A DNA stretch of 64,000 nt from Asticcacaulis taihuensis (GTDB taxonomy: Bacteria; Pseudomonadota; Alphaproteobacteria; Caulobacterales; Caulobacteraceae). This document shows positions 35,876-45,155 of this stretch, one piece after another. The DNA lies in NCBI RefSeq assembly GCF_900100255.1, contig NZ_FMTS01000001.1, positions 434,001-498,000 of the forward strand, read 5' to 3'. Made by a program: the position numbers and the translations under genes. A model generated the notes under the pieces. That model did no database searches. It was not told the DNA's origin and was given only the letters and a program-made list of their open reading frames with translations. The number at the start of each line of letters is the position of its first letter. The first letter of the stretch is position 1.

Positions 35876-37924
35876 TCAGTTGTCCCGGAACAGATCGAGG
35901 TTCAGACCCCGGGCCGCGAGCTTGCGATCGGAGGCGAGGGTCGCGGCGGCCGTGGCGGCACGCCCCATCCGTGCGCGATCCATGGCCTTCTTGTCGGCGG
36001 CCACATCGGCCTCGTCTTCGATGCCCGCCTGGGTCTCGGGCTCGACCGGCTTAGGCGCCGTCCCGCACGCCGCCAAATCCGGGGCCTGCTGTAAACTCTT
36101 GCCCTCGTCCGCCCCGTCCCGTGCCTCTTCGGCCTTCAGGGCATCACGCAAGGCGTTCGAGACACCGCAGACATGACCCGCCCAGTCGTCAGGCCGCGCG
36201 ACGGGCGCATCCGCGTACTTTCCGTCCCCCAAAGCCGGCGGCGGCAAGCGCCTGGCAATAAAGTTAGCGTCCTCAAAGTAGCGCAGCTTCTTGGCGCGGA
36301 TCGGGGCGAGGCCTGAGACGAGGACCAGTTCGTCCGATGGCGGCAATTGCATGATTTCACCGGGGGTCAGGAGCGGCCGCGCCGTTTCCTGGCGAGACAC
36401 CATCACATGGGCGAGCCACGGTGACAGGCGGTGGCCGGCATAGTTGCGTTGCGCCCGCTGCTCGGTGGCGGTGCCGAGGGCATCGGATATCCGTTTGGCG
36501 GTGCGCTCGTCATTGGTCGAAAACGCAATACGGACATGGCAGTTGTCTAAGATCGAGTTGTTCTCGCCGTACGCCTTGGAAATCTGGTTCAGGCTCTGCG
36601 CGATCAAAAAGGCGCGAATGCCGTAGCCGGCAATAAAGGCCAGCGTCGTCTCAAAGAAGTCGAGGCGCCCGAGGGCCGGGAACTCGTCGAGCATCATCAG
36701 CAGCTGGAAGCGATGCTTGAAGCCGTCGTTCCCTTCCAGCTTTTCCGTCAGGCGCCGGCCGATTTGGTTGAGGATCAACCGAACCAGGGGTTTGGTACGG
36801 CTTATGTCTGACGGCGGCACGACCAGATACAGGGAGGCCGGACGGTCGCCATCCATCAGATCGGCAATCCGCCAGTCACAGGCCGCCGTGGTCATGGACA
36901 CCACGGGATCGCGGTACAGGCCGAGGAACGACATGGCTGTCGACAGGACGCCGGAGCGTTCGTTTTCCGACTTGTTCAGGATCTCCCGGGCCGCCGACGC
37001 CACCACCGGATGCACAACAGGGGCTTTGACGGTGCCGAGGTGATTGGAGGTCATCATCCGGCGCAGGGTGTTCTCGAACGTGCGTTCCGGATCGGACAGG
37101 AAGGTGGCCACTCGGGCGAGGGTCTTTTCCGGCTCGGCATACAAAACGTGCAGGATGACGCCGACCAGGAGCGAATGGCTGGTTTTCTCCCAGTGTGAGC
37201 GGTGCTCCAGGGCGCCTTCCGGATCAACGAGCACATCGGCAATGTTCTGCACATCGCGCACCTCATCGGCCCCTCTGCGCACTTCCAGCAACGGGTTGAA
37301 CCGGGCGGACCGGACGTCGGTGGGGTTGAACAGCAGGCAGTTCGAGAATTGCGCGCGCCACCCGGCCGTCAGTTCCCAGTTTTCGCCCTTGATGTCATGG
37401 ACGATGACGGACCCGGTCCAGGATAGAAGTGTCGGGACGACAAGGCCGACGCCCTTCCCGCTCCGGGTCGGCGCGAAGGCCATGACATGTTCGGGGCCGA
37501 CATGTCGGAGATAGCCCTGTTTCCAGCGACCGAGAAACACACCGGCATCGCGCAACAGACCGAACTTTTCAATTTCCCCATTGGTGGCCCAACGCGCGGA
37601 GCCATAGGTCGTGACCCATTTGGCCTGACGCGCGCGCCAGACCGAGCCGACAATGGCCGTGAGGCATCCGGCCAAGCCGCTGCCCGCTGCCAGCGCACCG
37701 CACCGCGCAAAGACGCCGGGGGCATAGGCGTCGTAAAAGTACCACCAGATGAACAGCTGCCAGGGACGATAGACCGGGACACCGAACACGACCGCCCAGG
37801 CAGGCCCTAGTTGCGACTGATACCCCAATTGCAGGGCCGCCCACTGGGTTGCGCACCAGACGCCCAAAACGGCCGTCAGCAGCACGATCAGTATTTGCCC
37901 GATGAGGAGCTTCGTGGGGGTCAT
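35876..37924 (-). CDS. traG: Type IV coupling protein TraG (VirD4-like)
   Basis: The ATG at 37924 gives 682 residues, the usual TraG length. Two N-terminal TM helices with periplasmic loop precede the ATPase: Walker A APTRSGKGVGLVVP and Walker B LLMMLDEFPALGRLD. It couples the relaxase-DNA complex to the secretion channel. It begins 206 bases from the divergent TIR-like gene. Confidence 0.95.
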   Translation of the reverse strand: MTPTKLLIGQILIVLLTAVLGVWCATQWAALQLGYQSQLGPAWAVVFGVPVYRPWQLFIWWYFYDAYAPGVFARCGALAAGSGLAGCLTAIVGSVWRARQAKWVTTYGSARWATNGEIEKFGLLRDAGVFLGRWKQGYLRHVGPEHVMAFAPTRSGKGVGLVVPTLLSWTGSVIVHDIKGENWELTAGWRAQFSNCLLFNPTDVRSARFNPLLEVRRGADEVRDVQNIADVLVDPEGALEHRSHWEKTSHSLLVGVILHVLYAEPEKTLARVATFLSDPERTFENTLRRMMTSNHLGTVKAPVVHPVVASAAREILNKSENERSGVLSTAMSFLGLYRDPVVSMTTAACDWRIADLMDGDRPASLYLVVPPSDISRTKPLVRLILNQIGRRLTEKLEGNDGFKHRFQLLMMLDEFPALGRLDFFETTLAFIAGYGIRAFLIAQSLNQISKAYGENNSILDNCHVRIAFSTNDERTAKRISDALGTATEQRAQRNYAGHRLSPWLAHVMVSRQETARPLLTPGEIMQLPPSDELVLVSGLAPIRAKKLRYFEDANFIARRLPPPALGDGKYADAPVARPDDWAGHVCGVSNALRDALKAEEARDGADEGKSLQQAPDLAACGTAPKPVEPETQAGIEDEADVAADKKAMDRARMGRAATAAATLASDRKLAARGLNLDLFRDN

Positions 37925-38129
37925 TCGCGCGGTCCAAAAATCCGATGGCAGGATCGGCATCCTCGGGCACTGGCGCGAAATGAAGGAGTCACCTAAGAAG
38001 GTCAGGTACGGACTGGTTTGGTCAACATCGACTTCGGCATCAAGCCGCAACTGCACCTGACCATCGCATTCGCATTGAACCGCTTAGGGCCGAACACCAC
38101 CAAGCGAGTTCCAAACCTGGGTGGGGATC

Positions 38130-39341
38130 ATGAATTCGATATTTTGGTCATGGCAAAGCGACCTTGATCCCAGAGTGACGCGGAACCTTATCCGCGAAGC
38201 TTTAGCTGGCGCGATCGCCGAACTCGATGCCGAATTGGAGGAACGACATGAGCTCACCTCTGATACGATGGGCGTCGCGGGTAGCCCGGATATTGTTGCA
38301 ACCATTCTGGCCAAGATAGATGCAGCCAAGGTTTTCGTCGGCGATGTAACACCTATTGCGTTCAGTGCAGGCGGCAAGGCCTTGGCGAACCCCAACGTTC
38401 TCATCGAACTTGGCTACGCCAAGCGGGCCATTGGTCTGGAGCGTGTCGTCCTCGTTTGGAACACAGCGTTTCCGGGTGCGACGATCGAAAACCTGCCTTT
38501 CGACATGCGCGGACGCCGGGCGCCAATGGCGTTTCACCTTCCGACGGGCGCCACGACAGCTGACCTCAGAACCGCGCGCGAGGGTCTTCGCAATCAGTTG
38601 CGAGAGGCATTGCGGCTCAGCATCGCGGTTGCTTCGCCATCGTCGCCTCCACCACTCCCAGAGTGGCAACAATCCACATCTACACCGGCCCTTTGGTTTG
38701 ATCCTGGCGAACGCCTAACAATAAACGAGTTGGGAATGGCGGGCTCAAAGCCCATGGCTCCTGGACCTTATCGGTATGTGCGAATATTGCCGCGACGGTG
38801 GGCGGCGCCGGTTAATTTTGGCAACGATGGCACCAACCCCAGAATTCTTGGCCCGACTAGTGGATACAGCTACGGCACTACAAAAGGTGGCTTCCTGACC
38901 TACACGGGAAGCCTGCGCGCTGGTGAAAGTCAGCTTGGAAATATGGTGATGCAGTTTCGGAAGACTGGTGAGTTGTGGGGCGTAGACCCTTTCGCCTTCA
39001 ATGGTGAGTCTGGAAATCGCTTCTTCGCCGACGCCGCTATCAGCCACTTCTCACGTTTCATAAACGATAACCTGCCTTACCTTGCAGAACATGGCGGTCA
39101 GGGACCGTACCGGATCAAGCTTGGTGTCTCCGATTTGTCAGGGATGTTATGGAGTTCTGAAACGCGATGGGGGGGATCACCGATTGCGCTCGAAAATCAG
39201 GTAGAAGTCGAGTTTGAAGTCGCTTCCACAGATCGAGATCAGGTATTCGACGCACTTCTTACCGCTTGGGCCGAGGTTGCTGCGGCATTCGGGTTAAGCG
39301 CTCCGCCGCGCCAGATTATGGTGAGTCAAATACAGGTGTGA
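38130..39341 (+). CDS. TIR-like nucleotide-binding domain protein, possible defence gene
   Basis: A 403-residue protein from the ATG at 38130 (a GTG at 38121 is possible). The first ~150 residues look TIR-like: IFWSWQSDLD at 4-13, then NLIREALAGAI, AAKVFVGDVTPIA (66-77), and NPNVLIELGYA (87-97), where Glu93 is in the position of a catalytic Glu. Related short TIR-like domains occur in antiphage and conflict systems as NAD-consuming enzymes. The C-terminal ~250 residues are not recognised. It is the only plus-strand gene inside the conjugation block, between coupling protein and relaxase, so it is likely inserted cargo. Function inferred. Confidence 0.75.
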   Translation: MNSIFWSWQSDLDPRVTRNLIREALAGAIAELDAELEERHELTSDTMGVAGSPDIVATILAKIDAAKVFVGDVTPIAFSAGGKALANPNVLIELGYAKRAIGLERVVLVWNTAFPGATIENLPFDMRGRRAPMAFHLPTGATTADLRTAREGLRNQLREALRLSIAVASPSSPPPLPEWQQSTSTPALWFDPGERLTINELGMAGSKPMAPGPYRYVRILPRRWAAPVNFGNDGTNPRILGPTSGYSYGTTKGGFLTYTGSLRAGESQLGNMVMQFRKTGELWGVDPFAFNGESGNRFFADAAISHFSRFINDNLPYLAEHGGQGPYRIKLGVSDLSGMLWSSETRWGGSPIALENQVEVEFEVASTDRDQVFDALLTAWAEVAAAFGLSAPPRQIMVSQIQV

Positions 39342-39348
39342 TGACGCC

Positions 39349-41313
39349 TTAAGAAATGCCAACACCACGCCCTCGGGCGATCGACCAGTTGATCCCCTCG
39401 TCGCGATAGATGCCCGAGACCGTTTTGCCGAGATGATTTTCGAGCACCGGTCGCCACGGCACGAGCGTGAATTCCTTCCCGTGCTCGACCACCGCGAACT
39501 TGCCGCTGGGCAAGTGAAGCGATTGACGAAGCTGTCCCTCCACCCGGTCGCCAACCTTTGCCGGCCGATAGGTCAGTCCGGTCTCCTTCACTAATCGATC
39601 ACTGGCAGCGGTGAGGTCACGGGTTTCCAGGTGCGAGAGCAGTCCGGATATTGGCCGGATCTCACCATCGAACTCAAACGCAAGTTCTTCCTGCAACAGC
39701 CACACTTGCCGTTGACGTAGGGCATCAGTCAGTTCCTTACCGAAGCCGGCTTCAGCCACCGAAACGGACGGCTCCACCAGTTCCCTGTCCAGCCAGGTGG
39801 CGCCGTTGTATTCCGGCAATCGCGCCAAGGGTATGGGTGACACAAGATCGACCGATACGGGCGCCTGCTGCAACCGCTTCTCTTCATAGGTCAGTGCGGT
39901 CTGCAAATAGCTTTCCGGTATCGTGAAACTGCCCGTGTCCGATCGCTCCACGCCTCCGGTCGTTCGACGAATGGCTTCCAGTCGCCGGACATGGGTTTCA
40001 GCGAAGGCCTCAGTCGCGGATTGATCGTGGTTCAGATGCGCCGCAACGTCATAGGATCCGCCATTGGCGCCGGCGACGGCGACAATCGTGCGATCAGCCT
40101 GTTTGATTTCCGCCCGGCGGAACTCGACTCGGACCAAAGCATCGTCCGCGAGAGGGCGTGTCCGATCCGCCTGACCGATGTCTATCCAGTGGACCTTACC
40201 ATCGACGCCATCGATCATCAGGAAGTGCCGGTCGCCTTCACCGTCGAGGAGCCCGCGTTTGATCACCCTCCCAACTAAAGGTCCGGCGTCTGTGCGATCC
40301 TGCGCCACGCGATGAATGACGCTCTCCTCAGTGGCGCGGGACATACCTTTCAGGGCCAGCTCGCGATGAAGAGATTTAATGATGTCGCCCCGTTCACCCA
40401 TATCGCGCAAAGTCGTATCGAAGTGTTCGGCGAGGCGCCAGAGCCCCTGCCCTAAATGCTCTGCCAGTCCAAAAGCCTGGAGCTTGGTCAGGCGTCCCGT
40501 CAGCACAGCCCGATTTTTTTGATCCAATTCGTCCGTACCGACGATCCGCTCGACGGACATGGTGCGGACCAGGTGCCGGTCCAGACTGGTCAATCGCGCC
40601 TGGTCCACTTCCTGCCAGCGCGCCAGGTCGATTTCGCGCTGGGTACGTGGCCCCAGATCTAGGGTGACCAACGCCTCCAACCGGTCGCGCATGCCGTCCT
40701 TTATGTAATCTCGGGCAATGACGAGATCCTTGCCGTTTTCGTCCCGGCCCCGGATGACGATATGGGTGTGGGGATGGCCCGTGTTGTGGTGGTCCACCGC
40801 CACCCAGTCGAGGCCGGTCCCCAGGTCCTTTTCGACCTGCGCCATGAACCGCCGGGTGAGTGGCTTCAGATCCGCGTATTTGTCGCCATCCTCTGCCGAC
40901 ACGATCAGTCGGAACTGTAGGGGATCTTCAGCTGCCCGATCCATGAACGCTCGACCATCAGCCTGGTCACCGCTACGGTCATATAACTGCCCGGCCTGCC
41001 TGTCGGGCGTTACGCCATCCCGCTGCAGATATCTGAGGTGCGCACGCGCCGCGCGCACGCCCTTGCCGGCGAGCTTCGTGTATCGCGTTTTGACTACGAC
41101 GCGCCGGGCGCTCGGCCCGCGAAGCCGGCCACCGGCGGTCACGGCTGCAATTCCTGCCCCGCGGCCTCGGCTCCAACCCCGCCCCTTGCTGGCTGACGTT
41201 TTCAGTCCCCCCGCCTTTTGGGCGGCCTTCAGGACTTTTGGCAGGTACGACTGACCGCCTTTGGACCGAATTCGGCCGAGACGCGGCGTCACCTCATCCC
41301 GATCACCAGCCAT
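39349..41313 (-). CDS. VirD2-type relaxase with DUF3363 region
   Basis: About 654 residues (an ATG at 41319 adds two). The relaxase three-His motif is clear: VAVDHHNTGHPHTHIVIRG (about residues 190-208). A Tyr in ARAHLRYLQRDG is a candidate nicking residue. The C-terminal part is the DUF3363 region typical of this relaxase group (EKRLQQAPVSVDLVSPIPLARLPEYNGATWLD). It would nick oriT and lead the strand into the recipient. The start is Arg/Lys-rich. Confidence 0.9.
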   Translation of the reverse strand: MAGDRDEVTPRLGRIRSKGGQSYLPKVLKAAQKAGGLKTSASKGRGWSRGRGAGIAAVTAGGRLRGPSARRVVVKTRYTKLAGKGVRAARAHLRYLQRDGVTPDRQAGQLYDRSGDQADGRAFMDRAAEDPLQFRLIVSAEDGDKYADLKPLTRRFMAQVEKDLGTGLDWVAVDHHNTGHPHTHIVIRGRDENGKDLVIARDYIKDGMRDRLEALVTLDLGPRTQREIDLARWQEVDQARLTSLDRHLVRTMSVERIVGTDELDQKNRAVLTGRLTKLQAFGLAEHLGQGLWRLAEHFDTTLRDMGERGDIIKSLHRELALKGMSRATEESVIHRVAQDRTDAGPLVGRVIKRGLLDGEGDRHFLMIDGVDGKVHWIDIGQADRTRPLADDALVRVEFRRAEIKQADRTIVAVAGANGGSYDVAAHLNHDQSATEAFAETHVRRLEAIRRTTGGVERSDTGSFTIPESYLQTALTYEEKRLQQAPVSVDLVSPIPLARLPEYNGATWLDRELVEPSVSVAEAGFGKELTDALRQRQVWLLQEELAFEFDGEIRPISGLLSHLETRDLTAASDRLVKETGLTYRPAKVGDRVEGQLRQSLHLPSGKFAVVEHGKEFTLVPWRPVLENHLGKTVSGIYRDEGINWSIARGRGVGIS

Positions 41314-41350
41314 GACCATATCCCATAGAAATCAACCCCTTACAGCGATT

Positions 41351-41380
41351 TAAATCCTGCCGAACGGTCCTAAATCCTGA
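41351..41380. other. Candidate oriT/nic region
   Basis: TAAATCCTGC at 41351-41360 and TAAATCCTGA at 41371-41380 form a direct repeat 20 bases apart, just upstream of the relaxase gene. The conserved nic core of IncP-like origins is YATCCTGY, matched here except for the first base. Location fits; strand and exact nick site unproven. Confidence 0.45.
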
Positions 41381-41465
41381 AAAACGATGTGCAGACAATC
41401 ACTTACGAGAAACAGGAGTTGAGCCTTTATCTTGCCTTATCTCCCCCTCCCTTTCACACGCCTGG

Positions 41466-42089
41466 TCAGTTCTGGTCGATCGGCACGAACACGGTCGGTA
41501 ACGGTGGAATTTCCCGATCGGACCCTCCGCGCCCGTCGAGCTCCACGAACAGCCGATCTGCCGGCGGCGGTGTCTCGCCCAGGTAGCGCAAGACGGTGGT
41601 GAGATAGGTGCGTGTTTCGGCGGGCAAAGGCGTGCCGGTGAGACTGAGGGCGTACCGGTCGGGACCACAGTTGTACGCCGCGAACAGCCCCGGAAATCCG
41701 AACCGGTCGTAGGTCAGGCGCAGATAAGCGGTGCCCGCGAGAATGTTGTCCGATGGCCAATAGGGATCAGGGCCCAATCCGTAGGTCCGGCGCATATCGT
41801 CGTAGGTGGCGGGCATGAGTTGCATCAAGCCCATCGCGCCTTTCACGGAGATAATGGGCCGTCCGGCGCGGGTGGTTTGTCCCGCGCATTCCGCCGCCAT
41901 GACGGCCTCAATCCACGGTATGGGGACGCCGAAGCGCAGGGACGCGACCGCGACTTCGGGACGCCAACGCAGCACCGACGCGGTGTGTGATTCCCCGGCG
42001 GCGTGAGCTTCCTTCGCATCAACTGACGGGGCCAGGACATCCATCACCATGGTCGTGGTCAGCCCGGCAAGCACGTGTCTCCGGTTCAT
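41466..42089 (-). CDS. Lytic transglycosylase, conjugation-associated
   Basis: A 207-residue secreted SLT-type protein: N-terminal signal (NRRHVLAGLTTTMVMDVLAPS, with RR), predicted catalytic Glu in VMAAECAGQ, then ISVKGAMGLMQLMPATY and AYNCGPDRY, the conserved SLT motifs. The usual ES-GG context after the catalytic Glu is ECAG here. It opens the peptidoglycan locally for pilus assembly (TrbN/VirB1 role). Overlaps traF by 4 bases. Confidence 0.9.
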   Translation of the reverse strand: MNRRHVLAGLTTTMVMDVLAPSVDAKEAHAAGESHTASVLRWRPEVAVASLRFGVPIPWIEAVMAAECAGQTTRAGRPIISVKGAMGLMQLMPATYDDMRRTYGLGPDPYWPSDNILAGTAYLRLTYDRFGFPGLFAAYNCGPDRYALSLTGTPLPAETRTYLTTVLRYLGETPPPADRLFVELDGRGGSDREIPPLPTVFVPIDQN

Positions 42090-42622
42090 AATGGCACCAG
42101 CCGCGCGCGGATGGCTGAGCGCTTCACCGGGCCAAAATAACGCCCATCGAACGAGTTGACCGCCCGGACGTTCAGAAGAAAGACGTCATCGTGGCCGAGG
42201 GTCGTACATCCCTGCCACCACGGCAAGGTCCGGCCCTTATGATCGACCGCCAGGCGCATCGCCACGGCCTGTCCATTGATAGAGATTGTCTTGCCGTGGG
42301 CGCAGATGCGATCGCCCGCCAGCCCGGCTATGGCTTTGATCATCGGCACGGTCGACGGCAGATACCCGCGCGCGTCGGCTAGGGTCCGCGCCGCGTCGGG
42401 CGCGTCCACCAGCACCCAATCGCCAAGACGGATAGAGGTCGGTGCGAGGGCGCGATAATATCCCAGCGGCGCGCTGGGGCTCGGATTGTAGATCAGAACC
42501 GGGCGAACGGTGTGGGTGGACAGGGCCAAGAGCCCGGCGCCGACGGCGGCCGTTGTCAGAACCAGGCGCACATCACGGCGGCTCGCTTTTGACCGCGCCG
42601 GGCGTTGCCAACGCACCGTCAT
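42086..42622 (-). CDS. traF: TraF conjugative signal peptidase (S26)
   Basis: A 178-residue protein from the ATG at 42622. One N-terminal TM helix, then YNPSPSAPLGYY (Ser catalytic region) and MIKAIAGLAGDRIC (Lys catalytic box), and near the end LLNVRAVNSFDGRYFGPV. TraF is the peptidase/cyclase that matures the TrbC pilin in RP4-like systems. Start and stop overlap both neighbours (ATGA). Confidence 0.93.
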   Translation of the reverse strand: MTVRWQRPARSKASRRDVRLVLTTAAVGAGLLALSTHTVRPVLIYNPSPSAPLGYYRALAPTSIRLGDWVLVDAPDAARTLADARGYLPSTVPMIKAIAGLAGDRICAHGKTISINGQAVAMRLAVDHKGRTLPWWQGCTTLGHDDVFLLNVRAVNSFDGRYFGPVKRSAIRARLVPL

Positions 42623-42864
42623 GACGATTTCCCCGGTGTGCGCGGTGGCAGTTTGGTGATGGTTTCGGCGTCGCACCAAGCCTTCAGATCGTCCACGTGA
42701 TATCGCACGGTGGCCCCCAGTTTCCGGAAGGCCGGGCCGCCGCCGTTGACCCGCAGCCGCTGCAGCGTTTTGGGGGATAGGCCGAGGTAAAAACAGGCCT
42801 GTTTGACGCCCAGATAGGGCGTGCCTTTGCGCGCCAGGGCCGCGCGGGAAATCTCGTCATCCAT
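42619..42864 (-). CDS. Excisionase/AlpA-type helix-turn-helix protein
   Basis: An 81-residue HTH_17-type protein: YLGVKQACFYLGLSPKTLQRLRVNGGGPAFRKLGATVRYHVDDLKAWCD is a complete winged-helix DNA-binding domain of the MerR/Xis fold. It precedes traF in the same operon. Could regulate transfer genes or, if the element is an ICE, excision. Confidence 0.85.
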   Translation of the reverse strand: MDDEISRAALARKGTPYLGVKQACFYLGLSPKTLQRLRVNGGGPAFRKLGATVRYHVDDLKAWCDAETITKLPPRTPGKSS

Positions 42865-42999
42865 GGGAAATCTGTCCTGTCAGCGCCGGTGGCGGGAGGC
42901 GACCGGTCGTGTGGACAGCTTGGTTGCGGGGTCCCCCTTCCGGGAGATTCGGAAACGAGGGGCTCCAAAATCGAATCCCGTTGTGCGATCGACCCGCGA

Positions 43000-43050
43000 G
43001 CCATGCCGCAGGCATGGCGAGCGCCGGGGCTCTCTTCAGACCCCCGGCGC
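43000..43050. repeat. Two adjacent perfect hairpins downstream of the DUF932 gene
   Basis: GCCATGCC/GGCATGGC (43000-43007, 43011-43018, 3-base loop) and GCGCCGGGG/CCCCGGCGC (43021-43029, 43042-43050, 12-base loop). They lie just past the DUF932 stop on the minus strand. No T-run follows, so a Rho-independent terminator is not clear; transcript processing or stability is possible. Confidence 0.55.
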
Positions 43051-43071
43051 AACCTCAGAAAACCGCTGGCT

Positions 43072-44268
43072 TTAGGCTACGCCTGCCATCAGTTTCTTGG
43101 CCTTGCTCTCCAGATCGAGACGGCTGTCCTGATGGGCTTTCGTTCGGGCCAAGGCGGTTATGCCCTGCACAAAATCGAAGAGACTTTCCGGCTTTTTGCC
43201 TTCTTCATTCAGCACGGTTTGAATGATTTTGGCTGTCTCCGGCTTGGTAAACCCGCGCTTTTTCAGGAAGGTTTCGCGGTCGTCGTCATCCTTGGCCACG
43301 ATCGTTTCACGGGCCGCCTTAATACCGGCGATGAACCCGGCGGGAGACGAGTCCGCGAACTTCGTCAACGCTGGCGCGGCTTCATAAGCGAAGCGCTGGG
43401 CCGCGAACTTGCTGTGACGGATGGTGATTTCTTCAAAGTTCTCGACGCCCCACAGGTTGCGATTTTGGCAGACGGCGCGCAGATAAAAGCTGGCGATGCC
43501 GAGGGTTTTGGAGCCCACTTCCGAGTTCCATGCGTAAAATCCCCGGAAGTACAAGTCGGGCTCCCCATTGGGCAAACGGCCCGCCTCGATAGGGTGCGTA
43601 TCGTCCACAAGAAACAGAAACACGTCCCGATCGCTAGCATAGAGCGTGGTGGTTTCCTTGGTGACATCGACATAGGGATTGTGCCGCATGGTGCCCCAGT
43701 CGAGCACGCCGGGCACCTTCCAGCGGGTGTCCCCGAGACCGTTTCCGGCAATCTTGCGCACGGCGGACACCAGTTCATGGTCCCAAATCCGGCCATAGTC
43801 CGGCCCGGTGACGGCGCGCATTTCGACGCGCCCGTCGTCGGTCTCCAAGCTCTTGATCAGTTCGCTGCGATGGTTCAGCAGACCATGCTGCAAGTTGATC
43901 CCGGCCAGCGGCGCGGGAAGTGTACGCAGATACTGAGCGGGTGCGCCGACCAGCCCGCTTAACTGGCCAAAACTCCAATGGGTGGGACTGACCGGCGTGT
44001 CCCGTCCGGGCAGGATCAGGGCCAGACTTTCCATGTCGTCGCGGCTGGCTTCCACGCGAACCGCGCTGCTTGCAACCGTGCGGACGTGTGCGCCATCCGC
44101 CCGTTTACGGGTGGCGGCATAGAGGTCATCGAGGTTCAGGAAGCGTTCGTCGTCGGGGCGGGAAAACCATTGCGAGGACACGCGGCCATTATGGCCGCCA
44201 CGCGTCACATCGACGGCAAACGCGCCGGACACAGGGGCATCTTTGGGCAGACTGATAGGGACATTCAT
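43072..44268 (-). CDS. DUF932 plasmid/phage-type protein
   Basis: The ATG at 44268, with AGGAGA just upstream, gives 398 residues. The DUF932 domain is clear: DMESLALILPGRD, WSFGQLSGLVGAPAQYLRTLP and ALTGPDY-type sequence (AVTGPDYGRIWDHELV). Such proteins are common on plasmids, ICEs and phages with no settled function; roles in DNA protection or replication have been suggested. Its leader at 44284-44345 matches that of parB. Confidence 0.85.
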   Translation of the reverse strand: MNVPISLPKDAPVSGAFAVDVTRGGHNGRVSSQWFSRPDDERFLNLDDLYAATRKRADGAHVRTVASSAVRVEASRDDMESLALILPGRDTPVSPTHWSFGQLSGLVGAPAQYLRTLPAPLAGINLQHGLLNHRSELIKSLETDDGRVEMRAVTGPDYGRIWDHELVSAVRKIAGNGLGDTRWKVPGVLDWGTMRHNPYVDVTKETTTLYASDRDVFLFLVDDTHPIEAGRLPNGEPDLYFRGFYAWNSEVGSKTLGIASFYLRAVCQNRNLWGVENFEEITIRHSKFAAQRFAYEAAPALTKFADSSPAGFIAGIKAARETIVAKDDDDRETFLKKRGFTKPETAKIIQTVLNEEGKKPESLFDFVQGITALARTKAHQDSRLDLESKAKKLMAGVA

Positions 44269-44283
44269 TTCGATCTCTCCTAA

Positions 44284-44345
44284 TGGGCTTGGGTTACAGC
44301 GGCCTTGCTTGGTCCGCTGAAACCCTGCCCCTCGGCGAGAGCGGG
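44284..44345 (-). promoter_or_regulatory. Hairpin leader element, copy A (before DUF932 gene)
   Basis: Stem GGGTTACAGCGG (44291-44302) with CCGCTGAAACCC (44314-44325), one mismatch, 11-base loop, then the conserved block CTCGGCGAGAGCGGG. The stem sits about 10 bases from the ribosome site. The parB copy at 47589 has the same outer stem but inner pairs C-G/G-C exchanged, which supports RNA pairing. A further 9-bp stem (44361-44369 with 44413-44421) lies upstream in the same leader. The rest of the 377-base gap, apart from the terminator at 44601, shows no gene. Confidence 0.65.
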
Positions 44346-44600
44346 TGTGCAAACGGAGTAGGTGCCTTCGCGGGGAACCGGCTGCAGGGTGCGCAGCGCC
44401 CGAAGCTGGGCGGAAGGCACCTCGAAGTGCGCCGAGGGCGGAGCCCTAAGTCCCTTTCTTTTCTGCGGCGACACACTACGGCCCCATTTCTCGCCTAGCA
44501 GGAGAATTCGCCACCACCTTCAATTCCCCCCAGAATTGGGTGGCGTGCGGGTGTCCCTGCCCCCCTCGGACACCCGCCCCTTCCCCGAAATTCAACCAAG

Positions 44601-44629
44601 AAAAAGCCCCACATCGGATGATGCGGGGC
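44601..44629 (-). terminator. Intrinsic terminator of the DUF736 gene
   Basis: On the minus strand a 10-bp stem (GCCCCGCATC with GATGTGGGGC, one G-U pair) with 4-base loop is followed by TTTTT. It is 16 bases past the DUF736 stop. Confidence 0.85.
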
Positions 44630-44645
44630 CTGCTCTGTTAGTCTA

Positions 44646-44954
44646 TCAGTTGCTGCGCGGACGCGACCACAGGAGATTGTAGGTGTCCGGGTCGTCGCCG
44701 GGAAACAGGCTGGCGAAGATCGGGTTGGTCAGGGAGGGATCGTCAAGCTTGAGCGAAATATATTCGCGCTGATTGTCGCTCGTCTTCTTCCACCCGGCCC
44801 CGATTTCGGCATCGTCCGAATAGACCCGGTAGGCGGGCGCCTGATCCGATCCGCCTTCGATCGGGACCAGTTTCGCCTTGAACTTGAAAGCGAGGGTCTT
44901 GACCGTGCCGGTAAAGGTGTCGCCCGATTTGGTGAATGTACCGATGATTGACAT
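44646..44954 (-). CDS. DUF736 protein
   Basis: A 102-residue protein starting MSIIGTFTKSGDTFTGTVKT, with YRVYSDDAEIGAGWKKTS and YISLKLDDPSLTNPIFASLF: the full DUF736 family pattern, normal length. These small beta-rich proteins are near-universal in alphaproteobacterial conjugative elements close to parB; function unknown. A decayed inverted copy lies next to it at 45156. Confidence 0.9.
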   Translation of the reverse strand: MSIIGTFTKSGDTFTGTVKTLAFKFKAKLVPIEGGSDQAPAYRVYSDDAEIGAGWKKTSDNQREYISLKLDDPSLTNPIFASLFPGDDPDTYNLLWSRPRSN

Positions 44955-45155
44955 GGTGTCGTCCTTTCTGTGCTCGGGCCGCGACCATCGCGACCTCGAT
45001 GGCGGTCGTTCGAACGGGACCGGGCCGACCGCACCCGCAGGGCCGGAACGCAGTGGAGGACAGCCGACAGGCTGTTGCGGTCCAAGGACCGGTTTCGTTT
45101 AGACCCCAACGTGGAGAGGTCGCCTTGTCGCGTTCCCCACAGACCGGGCGACGTC

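Noticed and set aside
42971-43000. A T-arm-like sequence (TCGAATCCCG) suggesting a tRNA 3' end or attachment site
   Set aside because: No matching acceptor or other arms nearby and no second copy seen in the window to support an att repeat.
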